Source of the DNA: Bifidobacterium rousetti | GTDB lineage: Bacteria > Actinomycetota > Actinomycetes > Actinomycetales > Bifidobacteriaceae | Direction of reading: 5' to 3' | NCBI RefSeq assembly: GCF_008698235.1 | Contig: NZ_PEBH01000009.1 | Location: 1-64,000, forward strand | DNA length: 64,000 nucleotides | Shown: positions 1-8,813 of the stretch, piece by piece | Layout of the letters: every line of letters starts with the position of its first letter | Numbering within the stretch: the stretch's first letter is position 1 | The notes under the pieces: model-generated | Database searches by the model: none | The model's input: the letters and a program-made list of their open reading frames with translations, nothing else | Told to the model about the DNA's origin: nothing | Made by a program: the position numbers and the translations under genes

Positions 1-83
1 GTGCGTGAACCGCCATTTTCCGCGGATTGGCGCTATGACGCCACCGTCACGAAGAGTTCGACTCTCTCTGGGGGTACCACAAT

Positions 84-119
84 AGAGGCCTTGCGAATCG
101 CAATGATTCCAAGGCCTCT
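84..119 (-). terminator. Probable terminator of the first two-component operon
   Basis: Two 10-bp arms (84-93 and 110-119, AGAGGCCTTG and its complement) form a hairpin just past the stop of the histidine kinase on the minus strand. The T-tract after it is poor, so this is a moderate call. The rest of 1-162 shows no convincing gene. Confidence 0.5.
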
Positions 120-162
120 CGCATTTCCGGCGTGCAAGTCGCCACCCCCGAATCATGCTGCA

Positions 163-1512
163 CTATTCCGGTTCGGGACCTGATTCGGTCTGCGATTCCG
201 ATGACGCCGCGGGCAAGAATACGGTGACTTCCAAGCCGCCGCCTTGCCTCGGCCGCATCATCAGATGACCATGATGCATCATGACGATCTCCCGCACTAT
301 CGACAATCCCAATCCATGATGGGCCGACGCAGGTCCCCCATGCGCGGTCACCCTACTGGCGTCTCCCCTGTTGAAGGGGACCAATAAGTCATCCACGTTC
401 GCCCCGGAAAGATCCTCACCGGTATTGGAGATTTCCATCATCACGCAGGGTTCGCCTTCGTACCGCATATCACCGGACAACCTTACCCACACTTGCGGGT
501 GAGCATCCTGATTATGCTGGACGGCGTTCAGGATGAGGTTCGTGATCATCTGCCTGAGCAACAACCTATCGGCAAGAATATAGACACGCTCAAGATCGAC
601 ATGCATCTCGACGCCATCCGCCATGAGATGCTCGTTGTCCTGAAGCACCGTACGGATGACGCCGGCCACATCGACCCGTCCAAGATCGGCGCGATCCAAT
701 TGCTGCACCTTCGACAGTTCGAGCAGATGATCGACGATCTCGACCCCGGCACTATTCGACGCCAGGGCCTTTTCGACAAAAGGCCTGCACCGCTCATCGA
801 AAAGCCGATTGTGCAATGGGACTTCCAGCGCCGCCGCAGTGGCCGCAAGCGGGTTCTTCAGTTCATGCGAGGCATTCGCGATGAACTCCTTTTCCCGGAC
901 GATCGCGTTGTTGAGGTCCTTCAGCATGCGATTGTATGCGGCCGCGATGGTCGAGGCCTCGTCATGCTCATACGGGATGACGATGGGCCGTCTTTCCAGT
1001 CCGTCATTGGCGGAGACCATCTGAGAGGCCACGCCGTTGATCCTGCGCTGCGCCCGAGTCGCGATGATCCAGGTCACCCCTCCGGACAGCAGCCCGAAGA
1101 CGATAATCGGCACTATGCTCACCGCCAATATCAGATTTCTGGATTGTTCGTCCCCCTGCCTCATCGTCAGCATAAGGGTATCCGATCCGGAATCGTATCC
1201 GGCGGAAACGTAGTCCTCATCAGCCCCGGAACGAGTATCCTGCGGATTCACCTGCGGATTCAGACCGTGCTGTTCAACGCTGCGATGCTCATCGGCATCC
1301 TCGGCCTGAGTGAAGGATCGATTGACGGTCACCGTTTCCAGTTGGCGGTTCACGACATAATATGTCGCGGCGGTCACCACGCCGGTGAGCATGACGAATA
1401 CGATGACTATCGTACCGACCAATCTTCTTCTCGTGGACCAGCGAAACGGGAGGCGCAACCCTGGACGGGCAGCTTGCTCCCGGTCTTGCGAATCCTGTTT
1501 CGACGTCGTCAT
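163..1512 (-). CDS. Sensor histidine kinase, HAMP-containing, OmpR-family partner
   Basis: This 449-residue membrane sensor kinase has transmembrane helices at about residues 31-52 and 127-151 enclosing a 75-residue extracytoplasmic sensor loop. A HAMP linker follows (about 150-205), then an H-box with phospho-acceptor His216 (NASHELKNP), an N-box (NLILNAVQHN) and a glycine-rich GLGLSIV box near the C-terminus. It starts in an ATGA overlap with the stop of the upstream response regulator, so the two are translationally coupled. The pair is divergent from an ABC-transporter operon starting at 2386. By analogy with BceS/VncS-like systems it may sense cell-envelope stress or an antimicrobial and control that operon; this link is inferred from position only. 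Confidence 0.93.
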   Translation of the reverse strand: MTTSKQDSQDREQAARPGLRLPFRWSTRRRLVGTIVIVFVMLTGVVTAATYYVVNRQLETVTVNRSFTQAEDADEHRSVEQHGLNPQVNPQDTRSGADEDYVSAGYDSGSDTLMLTMRQGDEQSRNLILAVSIVPIIVFGLLSGGVTWIIATRAQRRINGVASQMVSANDGLERRPIVIPYEHDEASTIAAAYNRMLKDLNNAIVREKEFIANASHELKNPLAATAAALEVPLHNRLFDERCRPFVEKALASNSAGVEIVDHLLELSKVQQLDRADLGRVDVAGVIRTVLQDNEHLMADGVEMHVDLERVYILADRLLLRQMITNLILNAVQHNQDAHPQVWVRLSGDMRYEGEPCVMMEISNTGEDLSGANVDDLLVPFNRGDASRVTAHGGPASAHHGLGLSIVREIVMMHHGHLMMRPRQGGGLEVTVFLPAASSESQTESGPEPE

Positions 1513-2165
1513 GATATGCGGTATCCCTGTCCCGGAACGGTCTCGATGAAATCGGGAATCCCTATTTTCGTGCGAATCGCATAGATCGTGGTCTTCACGA
1601 TTCCCCTCGTGTGGGCATGGTCATCCTGCCAGATCTCGCGGTAGAGCCGCTCCGTGCTCATCACCGCGCCGCGCGCCTCGATCAGCGCTTTCAATACGGC
1701 AAGCTCCCGTCTCCCGAATGTCAATTCAGCACCGTGGACGGATATGGTCCCGGTTCGGAAATCCACCGAGAAACCATCCCGGCGGTAGACCATGTCGTTC
1801 GACAACCCCAAACGCCGACGGACCGCATTGACCCTGGCCAACAGCTCCGCGTACTCGAACGGCTTGGTCAGATAGTCATCCGCCCCAAGGTCAAGTCCAC
1901 GTACGATGTCGTCGGTCTGCGACGCCGCGGTCAGCATGAGGATGTGTATGGGGTCTCGTCGCTCGCTCAATTCACGGGCGATGTCGTCACCGTGCACCCC
2001 CGGAAGATCACGGTCGAGGATCAGCATGTTCCATTCGCCGGAATCCAGCTCCTCCAGGGCATCCCTACCGTCATAGACGGCCTTGGCCTCCATGCCTTCC
2101 ATGGAAAGCCCCATCCGCACCACGTCGGCGAGATTGACGTTGTCCTCGACGATCAGCACCTTCAT
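1509..2165 (-). CDS. OmpR/PhoB-family response regulator
   Basis: This 218-residue regulator has a receiver domain (start MKVLIVEDN, phospho-acceptor Asp51 in LILDRDLPG, conserved lysine in LTKPFEY). It also has a C-terminal winged-helix DNA-binding domain ending VETVPGQGYRIS, the usual OmpR-family C-terminus. The start at 2165 is preferred over an upstream in-frame start at 2198 because it begins exactly at the receiver fold. It overlaps the downstream kinase gene by 4 bases (ATGA). It presumably binds the 2166-2385 intergenic region shared with the divergent transporter operon. Confidence 0.93.
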   Translation of the reverse strand: MKVLIVEDNVNLADVVRMGLSMEGMEAKAVYDGRDALEELDSGEWNMLILDRDLPGVHGDDIARELSERRDPIHILMLTAASQTDDIVRGLDLGADDYLTKPFEYAELLARVNAVRRRLGLSNDMVYRRDGFSVDFRTGTISVHGAELTFGRRELAVLKALIEARGAVMSTERLYREIWQDDHAHTRGIVKTTIYAIRTKIGIPDFIETVPGQGYRIS

Positions 2166-2385
2166 CCGGCCCGCCCTTTCCTCAGAACAATGCGGCACAC
2201 CATAGCATCCGCATCCAACTTGGTCAGGAATCGGTCAGGTTCCGTCAGCGACGGGTCAGAACCCGAGACCCACGAACATGCGCGCTGTAGCTTTGACCCC
2301 GAACGGACGGGTTTCCCGACCTGCCCTCTTCACCGGGAAGGTTCACCGGAACAAGAACGATGGCATGAACAACGAAAGGGAACAT

Positions 2386-3015
2386 ATGTCGAAAGATGCA
2401 TTGCGCATGCTTGCCGCCACAGGCGTGTTGTCGGCGGTGTTGGGTCTGGGCGCCTGCTCGGCGCCCGGTTTCAGGAGCGCCGGTACGCCGAATGAAAGCT
2501 CCTCCACATCGTCTTCGTCTTCGTCGTATGAGGCGGAGTTGAAGCAGGCGTTGCAGTCGGCGTCGAGCGATTTCGAGCGCGATGTGTTGGAGCGCGCAGT
2601 CAAGGCCGGCAGGATCAGCGAGTCGGATTACCGCGAGGCGAACGAGAAGTACCGGGAGTGCATGGCAGCCAAGGGTGATGACGTGGAGTTCGACACGGAC
2701 CAGTCCACCGGGTTGATGCAGGAGCACATGAACACGGACGACAACTACGATTCGGCCAAGGCGAACGAGGACAGCATGGCGTGCGCGAAGGGCACGAACC
2801 TGCAGATCCGCGACCTGTACGAGCGGATGGTGCAGAACCCGTCGAACGCGGACGAGATCGAACTGGTCGTGGGTTGCCTGAAACGACGCAAGCTGGTGCC
2901 TGATTCGTTCACGAAGCAGGATTACCTGACCGAGATGGGCAAGCCCGAAGGGTCGTCGAAGCTGGATACGTCGTCGGATGCGTTCTCACAGTGTCTGGCG
3001 AACCCAAGCAAGTAG
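2386..3015 (+). CDS. Predicted lipoprotein, first gene of an ABC-export operon
   Basis: This encodes 209 residues beginning MSKDALRML, with a hydrophobic leader and a lipobox LGAC at about residues 22-25, so Cys25 is the likely lipidated residue. GAAAGGG precedes the ATG and fixes the start. After a Ser-rich linker the mature part is charged and mostly helical and contains four later cysteines (in YRECMAAKG, DSMACAKG, VVGCLKRR and SQCLANP). No known enzymatic motif is visible. It is followed within 12 bases by the peptidoglycan-binding adaptor and then by an ATPase and a permease, so it is probably an extracytoplasmic accessory or sensor of that transporter. Function unknown. Confidence 0.8.
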   Translation: MSKDALRMLAATGVLSAVLGLGACSAPGFRSAGTPNESSSTSSSSSSYEAELKQALQSASSDFERDVLERAVKAGRISESDYREANEKYRECMAAKGDDVEFDTDQSTGLMQEHMNTDDNYDSAKANEDSMACAKGTNLQIRDLYERMVQNPSNADEIELVVGCLKRRKLVPDSFTKQDYLTEMGKPEGSSKLDTSSDAFSQCLANPSK

Positions 3016-3027
3016 AGAAAAAGGGTG

Positions 3028-4125
3028 ATGCTCGTGTTTCGATCGGGAAGGAATGGTGCCCGCACGCGTCGGCGGGTGAACGGAGTGGGGTTTGTGGCGG
3101 CGTGCATGGTTGCGTGTCTGGCGGCGGGCATGGGCTTGGCTGCGGGGTTGGAGCGGACGGTGACGCCACCGTCCCTGTCGGCTTCCTCAGATGCGGGGAG
3201 TTTTGCGTTGGGGTCGGAGGAGTTCGATGACGCGCGTTCCCTGAACGTGGACGTGACGGCGTCGCCGGCCAGCGGGGTCTCGTTTCCGGTGTCGGGCAGG
3301 GTCACGTTCGCGTCGTGTCCCGCAGACGGCGTGGTGCGTTCGGGCTCGCACGAGTACGACGTGGACGGTACGCCCTTGGTGAGCCTGCATACTAACACTC
3401 CCTTATATCGTGATCTGGCGTATGGGGATAAGGGCGACGATGTGAAGGCGTTGCAGGACGAGTTGGCCGCGCTCGGTTACGGCGGTTCCCGGTCGGGCGT
3501 GTTCGACTGGGCCACGTGGGACGCGTGGCGGCGCCTGTACGTGGCGAACGCCGGCACGGCCGCGGCGGCCGAGGTCCAGCAGGGCGCGTTTTCCCGTGCG
3601 TTGGCGGTGTGGCTGCCCGCGCAGGCGATGAGCGTGTCGTGCGTGGCGTCGCTGGGTTCGACCGTGACCGGGGATTCGACGGATTCGCCCGCGTTCCGCA
3701 GTCTGGCCGGTGTCGCGTCGGTCAAGGCCGCGTCCCTGCCGGATGGCCGCATCCAGGGCGATCGCGTGGTCGAGATCAACGGTAGAGACTATCCCATCGG
3801 CGACGACGGCATCGTGTCGGATACGGCCGCATTGCAGGCGATGGCAGGATGGTCCACGTACACGGGCGCTCGCAAGGACGGCGAGGACACCACGAGCGTG
3901 ACCGTGACCTACAAGCTCAAGAAGCCGGTCGGTGTGTACTCGGTGCCCGCGTCCGCCCTCACCGGGCTCAAGGGCAGCGAGGGATGCGTGGTCTCGACCG
4001 ACGGCGCAAGCGTCAAGGCGCACGTGGCCGGCAGCTCGTTGGGACGCACGCTGGTCACGATCGACGGCAAGGCGCCCGCGCGCATCAAGGCCGATCCGGG
4101 ACAGGCGGCGTGCGATGCGCGTTGA
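3028..4125 (+). CDS. Membrane-anchored peptidoglycan-binding adaptor (MacA-like role)
   Basis: About 365 residues: one N-terminal transmembrane segment (VGFVAACMVACLAAG), then an extracytoplasmic part. That part holds a PG_binding_1 repeat (YGDKGDDVKALQDELAALGYG, then FDWATWDAW) around residues 130-175 and beta-rich regions resembling the adaptor proteins of MacB-type exporters (VYSVPASALTGLKG). A GTG at 3025 is an alternative start. Its 3' end overlaps the ATPase gene by 11 bases. In actinobacteria such proteins accompany an ATPase and an FtsX-like permease. It probably couples the permease to the cell wall or carries substrate outward; no substrate can be read from sequence. Confidence 0.8.
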   Translation: MLVFRSGRNGARTRRRVNGVGFVAACMVACLAAGMGLAAGLERTVTPPSLSASSDAGSFALGSEEFDDARSLNVDVTASPASGVSFPVSGRVTFASCPADGVVRSGSHEYDVDGTPLVSLHTNTPLYRDLAYGDKGDDVKALQDELAALGYGGSRSGVFDWATWDAWRRLYVANAGTAAAAEVQQGAFSRALAVWLPAQAMSVSCVASLGSTVTGDSTDSPAFRSLAGVASVKAASLPDGRIQGDRVVEINGRDYPIGDDGIVSDTAALQAMAGWSTYTGARKDGEDTTSVTVTYKLKKPVGVYSVPASALTGLKGSEGCVVSTDGASVKAHVAGSSLGRTLVTIDGKAPARIKADPGQAACDAR

Positions 4126-4717
4126 CCTCGACCACGTCGGCCACCGGTACGCCGACGGCCCGCTCCTGTTCCGCGGCCTGACCGCGAGCCTCACGCCCGG
4201 GCGCGTGTACGCATTGACCGGGCCGAGCGGCGCAGGCAAATCCACGCTGCTCGGCATCATCGCCGGCTGGACCACGCCCGCCGAAGGCCGGGTGACCCGC
4301 CAGGGCATCGACTCAATGCGCTGGATCTTCCAGAACCCGCACGGCGTGGCCCAACGCACCGCGATCGACCACGTCAGTCTGCCCCTGCTCGCCAAAGGGC
4401 TCTCTCGCCGCGAGGCCGAGGAACGGGCACGCACGCTCATGGGCCGGTTCAACCTGACCTGGGTCGCCGACCGCAGGTTCGCGGAACTGTCCGGCGGCGA
4501 GGCCCAGCGACTCATGCTCGCCCGCGCGTTCGCGGCCCAGCCATCGCTCATGCTCGTAGACGAGCCCACCGCCCAGCTTGACATGCACACCGCGTCCACG
4601 GTCAGCGAATCTCTCTCCCATATCGCCCGCAACGACACGATCGTCGTGGTCTCCACCCATGACCCGAACACGCGCGATGCATGCACCGACATCATCGACC
4701 TGAAGAACTACCAATGA
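4115..4717 (+). CDS. ABC transporter ATP-binding protein (MacB/LolD type)
   Basis: A compact 200-residue ATPase with Walker A GPSGAGKST, Q-loop region IFQNPHG, ABC signature LSGGEAQR, Walker B LMLVDEPT and switch histidine in VVSTHDP. The start MRVDLDHVGHRYADG fits the family; a longer in-frame reading from 3932 runs antisense-like inside the previous gene and is rejected. The start overlaps the adaptor stop by 11 bases and the stop overlaps the permease start (ATGA), so all are translationally coupled. Predicted to energise the adjoining FtsX-like permease. Confidence 0.95.
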   Translation: MRVDLDHVGHRYADGPLLFRGLTASLTPGRVYALTGPSGAGKSTLLGIIAGWTTPAEGRVTRQGIDSMRWIFQNPHGVAQRTAIDHVSLPLLAKGLSRREAEERARTLMGRFNLTWVADRRFAELSGGEAQRLMLARAFAAQPSLMLVDEPTAQLDMHTASTVSESLSHIARNDTIVVVSTHDPNTRDACTDIIDLKNYQ

Positions 4718-5811
4718 ACCACACCACGATGCAAGCAACCTCCGTCATCTCCGAGGCATGGCGCTCCATCACCAGCGGCGCCGCCCGCCTCGCCCCGGCC
4801 GTCTTCGCCTTGGCCCTGACCGCCGCCGGCATGGGCGTCATGGACATCGTCGCCGGCTCGGCCATCCTCGACCAGGCAAGCGTATACCGGCAATCCGGTG
4901 CCGACATCCTCGTGCTCAACGCGCCGGACGGCATCGACGCTACATCCTGCGAACGCCTTGTCAGCCTTACGAGCGTTCAGGCCGCCGGCGCGATCCGCAC
5001 GGCGGACCCGCTCACCCTCGCCGCCCTGCCCGACACCACCACTCCCCTCTACCAGATCACCCCGGGACTAGCCAAACTCCTCGACACGAAACAGGACACG
5101 AACACGACCGGGCTGATCGCCTCGCAGCAAGTCGCCGAAACGCTCGGCACTTCCACCGGCGGCACGATCGGCCTCGCCGACGGTCGCACCGCGCGCGTCA
5201 AGGGCGTCTACCAATACCCCGACGACGGTCGAACCCCCGGATACTCGTACGCGTTCATGGAGGAAACACCCGCCACCGGCACGTTCGACGCCTGTTGGGC
5301 CAAGACCTGGCCGCAAACCAGCCGGACCCGCAACTCCCTATGGTCGGCCCTCACTCCGAACGCGAAAACCACCGGCGACGACGCACCCACCCTCGGCCAG
5401 CTCAACACCACCAAAGGTGACGGTTTCGACGGACAAACTCTCTACCGGCAGCGCTCCACACGCATCCTGCCCGTTTGCGGCGCGCTCATCGCCCTCGCCG
5501 CTGGATACCTGCTCATACGCGGCCGCCGGCTCGAAATCGCCTCCGCACTGCACTGCGGCGTCCCCAAACCCGCACTCGCCACGCAGATCATCATCGAAAC
5601 CAGCATCACCATCCTGCTCGTCACCGCCATCAGCCTGCCCATCGACATGACCGCCGTCAGACTCCTCATCGACACCACCGACCGAACCGCCGTCACCCTC
5701 AACGCCGCACAGACCATCATCACCGCTTGCGCCGCCTACCTGCTCGCCGTCACCGCCGCCACCCTTCATATCAAGGAACGGCATCTTTTCATCTACTTCA
5801 AAGAACGATAA
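4714..5811 (+). CDS. FtsX/MacB-like ABC permease
   Basis: 365 residues with the topology of MacB-type permeases: one N-terminal transmembrane helix (about 20-42), a large extracytoplasmic domain (about 45-255), then three C-terminal helices (PVCGALIALAAGYLLI, IIIETSITILLVTAISLPI, AQTIITACAAYLLAVTAA). The ATG lies in an ATGA overlap with the ATPase stop. With the lipoprotein and adaptor genes it forms one operon divergent from a two-component system, the layout of antimicrobial-peptide or cell-envelope exporters or sensors. It is shorter than typical MacB permeases of about 400 residues. Substrate unknown. Confidence 0.85.
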   Translation: MNHTTMQATSVISEAWRSITSGAARLAPAVFALALTAAGMGVMDIVAGSAILDQASVYRQSGADILVLNAPDGIDATSCERLVSLTSVQAAGAIRTADPLTLAALPDTTTPLYQITPGLAKLLDTKQDTNTTGLIASQQVAETLGTSTGGTIGLADGRTARVKGVYQYPDDGRTPGYSYAFMEETPATGTFDACWAKTWPQTSRTRNSLWSALTPNAKTTGDDAPTLGQLNTTKGDGFDGQTLYRQRSTRILPVCGALIALAAGYLLIRGRRLEIASALHCGVPKPALATQIIIETSITILLVTAISLPIDMTAVRLLIDTTDRTAVTLNAAQTIITACAAYLLAVTAATLHIKERHLFIYFKER

Positions 5812-5839
5812 AGCGCAGAAACAGCCTCCTTATGAGAAA

Positions 5840-5867
5840 CGGACTCCCGAAGAGGTTCGGGAGTCCG
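5840..5867. terminator. Hairpin between convergent genes
   Basis: Perfect 11-bp stem CGGACTCCCGA (5840-5850) with its complement (5857-5867) around a 6-nt loop. It lies between the permease (+) and the phosphatase (-). Short T-runs flank it on both strands, so it may serve both. Confidence 0.65.
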
Positions 5868-5956
5868 TTAGATGCCGTAGATGTCGGCCATTACCGGCTG
5901 CCGCAGTCGTCCCTCAGACCTGCTTCGCGAGCCGCTTTGTCCTGTAGCCGCTGCGT

Positions 5957-6511
5957 TCAGGCCTCGGTATCGAGCTGCTTGGCGACCCAGTCGACGATGT
6001 AGGGGGCGACCTGTTCGATCTGGTCGATGGCGACCTCGAACTCGTGCGGGCCGCCGTACCACGGGTCGACCAGATCGATCGTGTCCTCGCGGCCGGCCGG
6101 CGGCTTGGGCAGGTTCGGGTCGAAGCTGCGGTACATGTGCACCTCGGCGCGCTTGCCCGGCGGCAGCAGTCGCAGCAGCGAGCGCATGTGCGAGGCGGTC
6201 ATCGGCAGGAACAGGTCGGTGCGGGCGATCTCGTCGCGTGAGATGCGGTGCGCGAAGTGATCGCGCGGGATCTCGTCGCCGTAGCCGCGCTCGCGCAGCA
6301 CATGCACGGCGCGCGGGTCGATCGGGTGGCTCCACTCCTCGTCGGAGACGCCGCTCGATTCGACGTCCACCTTGTCGCCGAGCCCACGCTCGTCGAAGTA
6401 GTGGCGCAGGATGATCTCCCCCATCGGCGAACGGCAGATGTTGCCGGTGCAGACGGTCATCACCGTGTACTTGTGGTCGTTCGTATGGTCGCTGGTGCGG
6501 TTGTCGGCCAT
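5957..6511 (-). CDS. Low-molecular-weight protein tyrosine phosphatase
   Basis: 184 residues with the family P-loop CTGNICRS (CX5R nucleophile Cys and Arg) near the N-terminus and the general-acid loop DPWYGGPHEFE toward the C-terminus. Cytosolic enzymes of this family remove phosphate from protein tyrosine, often controlling exopolysaccharide or cell-wall kinases. No tyrosine kinase gene is adjacent, so the substrate is unknown. It sits downstream of folA and thyA on the same strand with a 76-bp gap. Confidence 0.93.
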   Translation of the reverse strand: MADNRTSDHTNDHKYTVMTVCTGNICRSPMGEIILRHYFDERGLGDKVDVESSGVSDEEWSHPIDPRAVHVLRERGYGDEIPRDHFAHRISRDEIARTDLFLPMTASHMRSLLRLLPPGKRAEVHMYRSFDPNLPKPPAGREDTIDLVDPWYGGPHEFEVAIDQIEQVAPYIVDWVAKQLDTEA

Positions 6512-6587
6512 GGGATATGTGTCCTCGTAAGTTCTTGCTGGTTCGTCGGTTCGGCGTTGCCGATTCGGTGTCGTGTTCGGTGTCGTG

Positions 6588-7256
6588 TCAGCGCGCGGCG
6601 CGCACGTACGTCAGGAAGCGGTAGCGGCGGATGTCCTTGCCGTCCTTCTCCTTGTCCGGCTTGAGCCACGGGGAGCGGTCGGCGACGTCCCAGTGCCCGG
6701 CCTTGGCGAGTGCGGCGATGTCGGGCGCGTACGTGTCGGCGTCCACCTTGGTGTCGAGCAGGGTGACGTACACCTTGTTGGCCTCCGGCAGGGCCTCCTC
6801 GAACAACTGCGCCCCGCCGATCACCCAGATCTCGGAGCGGTCGAGGCCGTCGTCCGGGATGGCCTCCTGACGCGCCAGATCGAGCGCGTCCTCGAGGCTG
6901 TCGACGACGGTGGCCCCCGGCGCACGGTACGAGGCGTCATGGGAGACGACGATGTTGTCGCGGTTGCGCAGCGGGCGGTACTTCGCCCCCAGAGACTCCC
7001 ACGTACGGCGCCCCATGATGACCGGGTGCGAGACGGTGAGCTCCTTGAAATGCTTCATATCCTCGGCGAGATGCCAAGGCATGCCCCCATCGAAGCCGAT
7101 GGCGCCCGGACGACCTTCCTTGTCGCGGGCTTCGGCCCAGATCAGGTTGATCGAGAACGTCTTGGGGAAATCGTCGCCCCAGTCCTCGGTCTCCTCAAGC
7201 CCGGCCTCCCCGGGCTCGGGTTCGTGATAGCCGCTTCGGCTACTGTCATGCTCCAT
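6588..7256 (-). CDS. folA: Dihydrofolate reductase
   Basis: Reduces dihydrofolate with NADPH. Seen: INLIWAEARDKEGRPGAIGFDGGMPWHLAEDMKHFK (Met20-loop region and W/D substrate residues), then VIMGRRTWESLG and IWVIGGAQLFEEAL, all standard DHFR motifs. At 222 residues it is longer than the usual 160. It has an acidic N-terminal extension of about 33 residues ahead of the first strand and an insertion after WHLAED. It lies 42 bp downstream of thyA on the same strand, the classic thyA-folA pair that regenerates the folate oxidised by thymidylate synthase. Confidence 0.95.
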   Translation of the reverse strand: MEHDSSRSGYHEPEPGEAGLEETEDWGDDFPKTFSINLIWAEARDKEGRPGAIGFDGGMPWHLAEDMKHFKELTVSHPVIMGRRTWESLGAKYRPLRNRDNIVVSHDASYRAPGATVVDSLEDALDLARQEAIPDDGLDRSEIWVIGGAQLFEEALPEANKVYVTLLDTKVDADTYAPDIAALAKAGHWDVADRSPWLKPDKEKDGKDIRRYRFLTYVRAAR

Positions 7257-7298
7257 TTCAAACTCCTTGAATGCTGTGGACTAGCGGCAAGTCTAGTG

Positions 7299-8174
7299 TC
7301 ACACGGCGACGGGCGCCTTGATCGTGGGGTGATGCCTGTAGTCGATGATGTGGAAGTCCTCGTATCGGTAGTCGGACAGCGAGTCGGCCTTGTCGATCTC
7401 GATCCGCGGGTACGGGTACGGCTCACGCGACAGCTGCTCGAGCACCTGGTCGATGTGGTTGTCGTAGACGTGGCAGTCGCCGCCGGTCCACACGAACTCC
7501 CCCGGCTTCAGGCCTGCCTGCTGGGCCATCATCAGGGTGAGCAGCGAATAGGAGGCGATGTTGAACGGCACGCCGAGGAACATGTCGCACGAGCGCTGGT
7601 ACAGCTGGCAGCTCAGACGCCCGTCGGCCACGTAGAACTGGAACAGGGCGTGGCAGGGCGGCAGGGCCATCTGCTCGACCTCGGCCGGGTTCCACGCGGT
7701 GACGACCATGCGCCGCGAGTCGGGATGGTGCTTGATCAAATCCATCACGTTCGCGATCTGGTCGATCGTGCGGTTCGGGTCCTCGGGCGTGGGAGCCGGC
7801 CACGACCGCCACTGCACGCCGTAGATCGGACCCAGATCGCCGTTCTCGTCGGCCCACTCGTCCCAGATATGCACGCCATGCTCCTGCAGCCAGCGGACGT
7901 TGCGCGATCCCTTGAGGAACCACAGCAGCTCGTAGGCGATGCCCTTGAAGAACACGGTCTTCGTGGTGAGCAGCGGGAAGGCCCCCTGGGACAGATCGAA
8001 GCGCATCTGCTGGCCGAACAGGGAGATCGTGCCGGTGCCGGTGCGATCGGATTTGAGCGTGCCCTCGGTCAGGATCCGGCGCACGAGGTCCTCATAGGGC
8101 ATCGGGATGTCCGTGACGGGGCGCGCGGGGATGCGGGAGCGGATGTCAGCGAGTTGTTCTTCGGTCAAAGCCAT
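7299..8174 (-). CDS. thyA: Thymidylate synthase
   Basis: 291 residues. Methylates dUMP to dTMP using methylene-tetrahydrofolate. Catalytic cysteine in [12 protein letters not shown], the [10 protein letters not shown] phosphate-binding arginines, and the [19 protein letters not shown] and ADYRHHP-like C-terminal elements ([16 protein letters not shown]) are all present. The start [11 protein letters not shown] is chosen because upstream in-frame codons read through unrelated sequence. Forms an operon with folA. Confidence 0.97.
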   Translation of the reverse strand: MALTEEQLADIRSRIPARPVTDIPMPYEDLVRRILTEGTLKSDRTGTGTISLFGQQMRFDLSQGAFPLLTTKTVFFKGIAYELLWFLKGSRNVRWLQEHGVHIWDEWADENGDLGPIYGVQWRSWPAPTPEDPNRTIDQIANVMDLIKHHPDSRRMVVTAWNPAEVEQMALPPCHALFQFYVADGRLSCQLYQRSCDMFLGVPFNIASYSLLTLMMAQQAGLKPGEFVWTGGDCHVYDNHIDQVLEQLSREPYPYPRIEIDKADSLSDYRYEDFHIIDYRHHPTIKAPVAV

Positions 8175-8317
8175 GCGCACCAGTGTAGCGATGGCGTCCG
8201 AATCGCCAGCATACGACCGTGTCCCCGCCTCGGAACGCGATGTTTGGGCTAGATTGGAGATGTCGCGGCACGGTTGGCGCGCCGCACGGACAACAACGGA
8301 CAACACGAGGAGTCATT

Positions 8318-8731
8318 ATGGGCAAGCGACTGTGGGTGGAGCGCAACAAGGACGGTTCCTGGGACGCGTTCAGCGACGACGGCGCGCACATCAAGTTCGG
8401 CAAGGACCGCGGTCAGTTCACGCCCGGCGATCTGATGAAGATCGCGCTGGCGGGTTGCGCCGCGCTGTCCAGCCAGTTCGCGGTCGAGCACGCGCTGGGC
8501 GACGGCAAGGGCGCGAAGATCGTCGTGGACGGCACGTATGACGCCGACAACGACGCGTACATCAACTTCAGCGAGCAGGTCGTCGTCGACGCCACCGAGG
8601 CGGGTTTGAGCGACGAGGACGCCGACAAGCTCAAGGAGCGCATCACGCGCCACATCGACAAGGCCTGCACGGTCAAGCACACGTATGTGCAGGAGACGCC
8701 GGTGCGTATGGAGGTCACGGTCAAGCACTGA
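8318..8731 (+). CDS. OsmC/Ohr family protein
   Basis: 137 residues starting MGKRLWVERNKDGSW after a clear AGGAG. The sequence has the OsmC fold pattern: N-terminal strands, then TPGDLMKIALAGCAALSS with a conserved cysteine at the helix start. Members reduce organic hydroperoxides with a pair of cysteines. The second cysteine here is in DKACTVKHTYVQ near the C-terminus, the expected place. Likely a cytosolic peroxide-stress protein, although the peroxidase activity itself is inferred. Divergent from thyA with a 143-bp gap. Confidence 0.88.
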   Translation: MGKRLWVERNKDGSWDAFSDDGAHIKFGKDRGQFTPGDLMKIALAGCAALSSQFAVEHALGDGKGAKIVVDGTYDADNDAYINFSEQVVVDATEAGLSDEDADKLKERITRHIDKACTVKHTYVQETPVRMEVTVKH

Positions 8732-8770
8732 AGTGCGGGATCACCCCCTGCTCAATAACTGCCGATAATG

Positions 8771-8798
8771 GAAAAGCTCCCCGGGTGGGGAGCTTTTC
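8771..8798. terminator. Bidirectional terminator
   Basis: 12-bp stem GAAAAGCTCCCC (8771-8782) with its complement (8787-8798) and a GGGT loop. The A-run and T-run arms suit termination of both the OsmC gene (+) and the UspA gene (-). Confidence 0.8.
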
Positions 8799-8813
8799 TG
8801 GTTGTACAACGGA

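Noticed and set aside
1..183. 60-residue plus-strand frame at the window start
   Set aside because: Begins at the window edge, contains the kinase terminator hairpin and has no ribosome-binding site or recognisable pattern.
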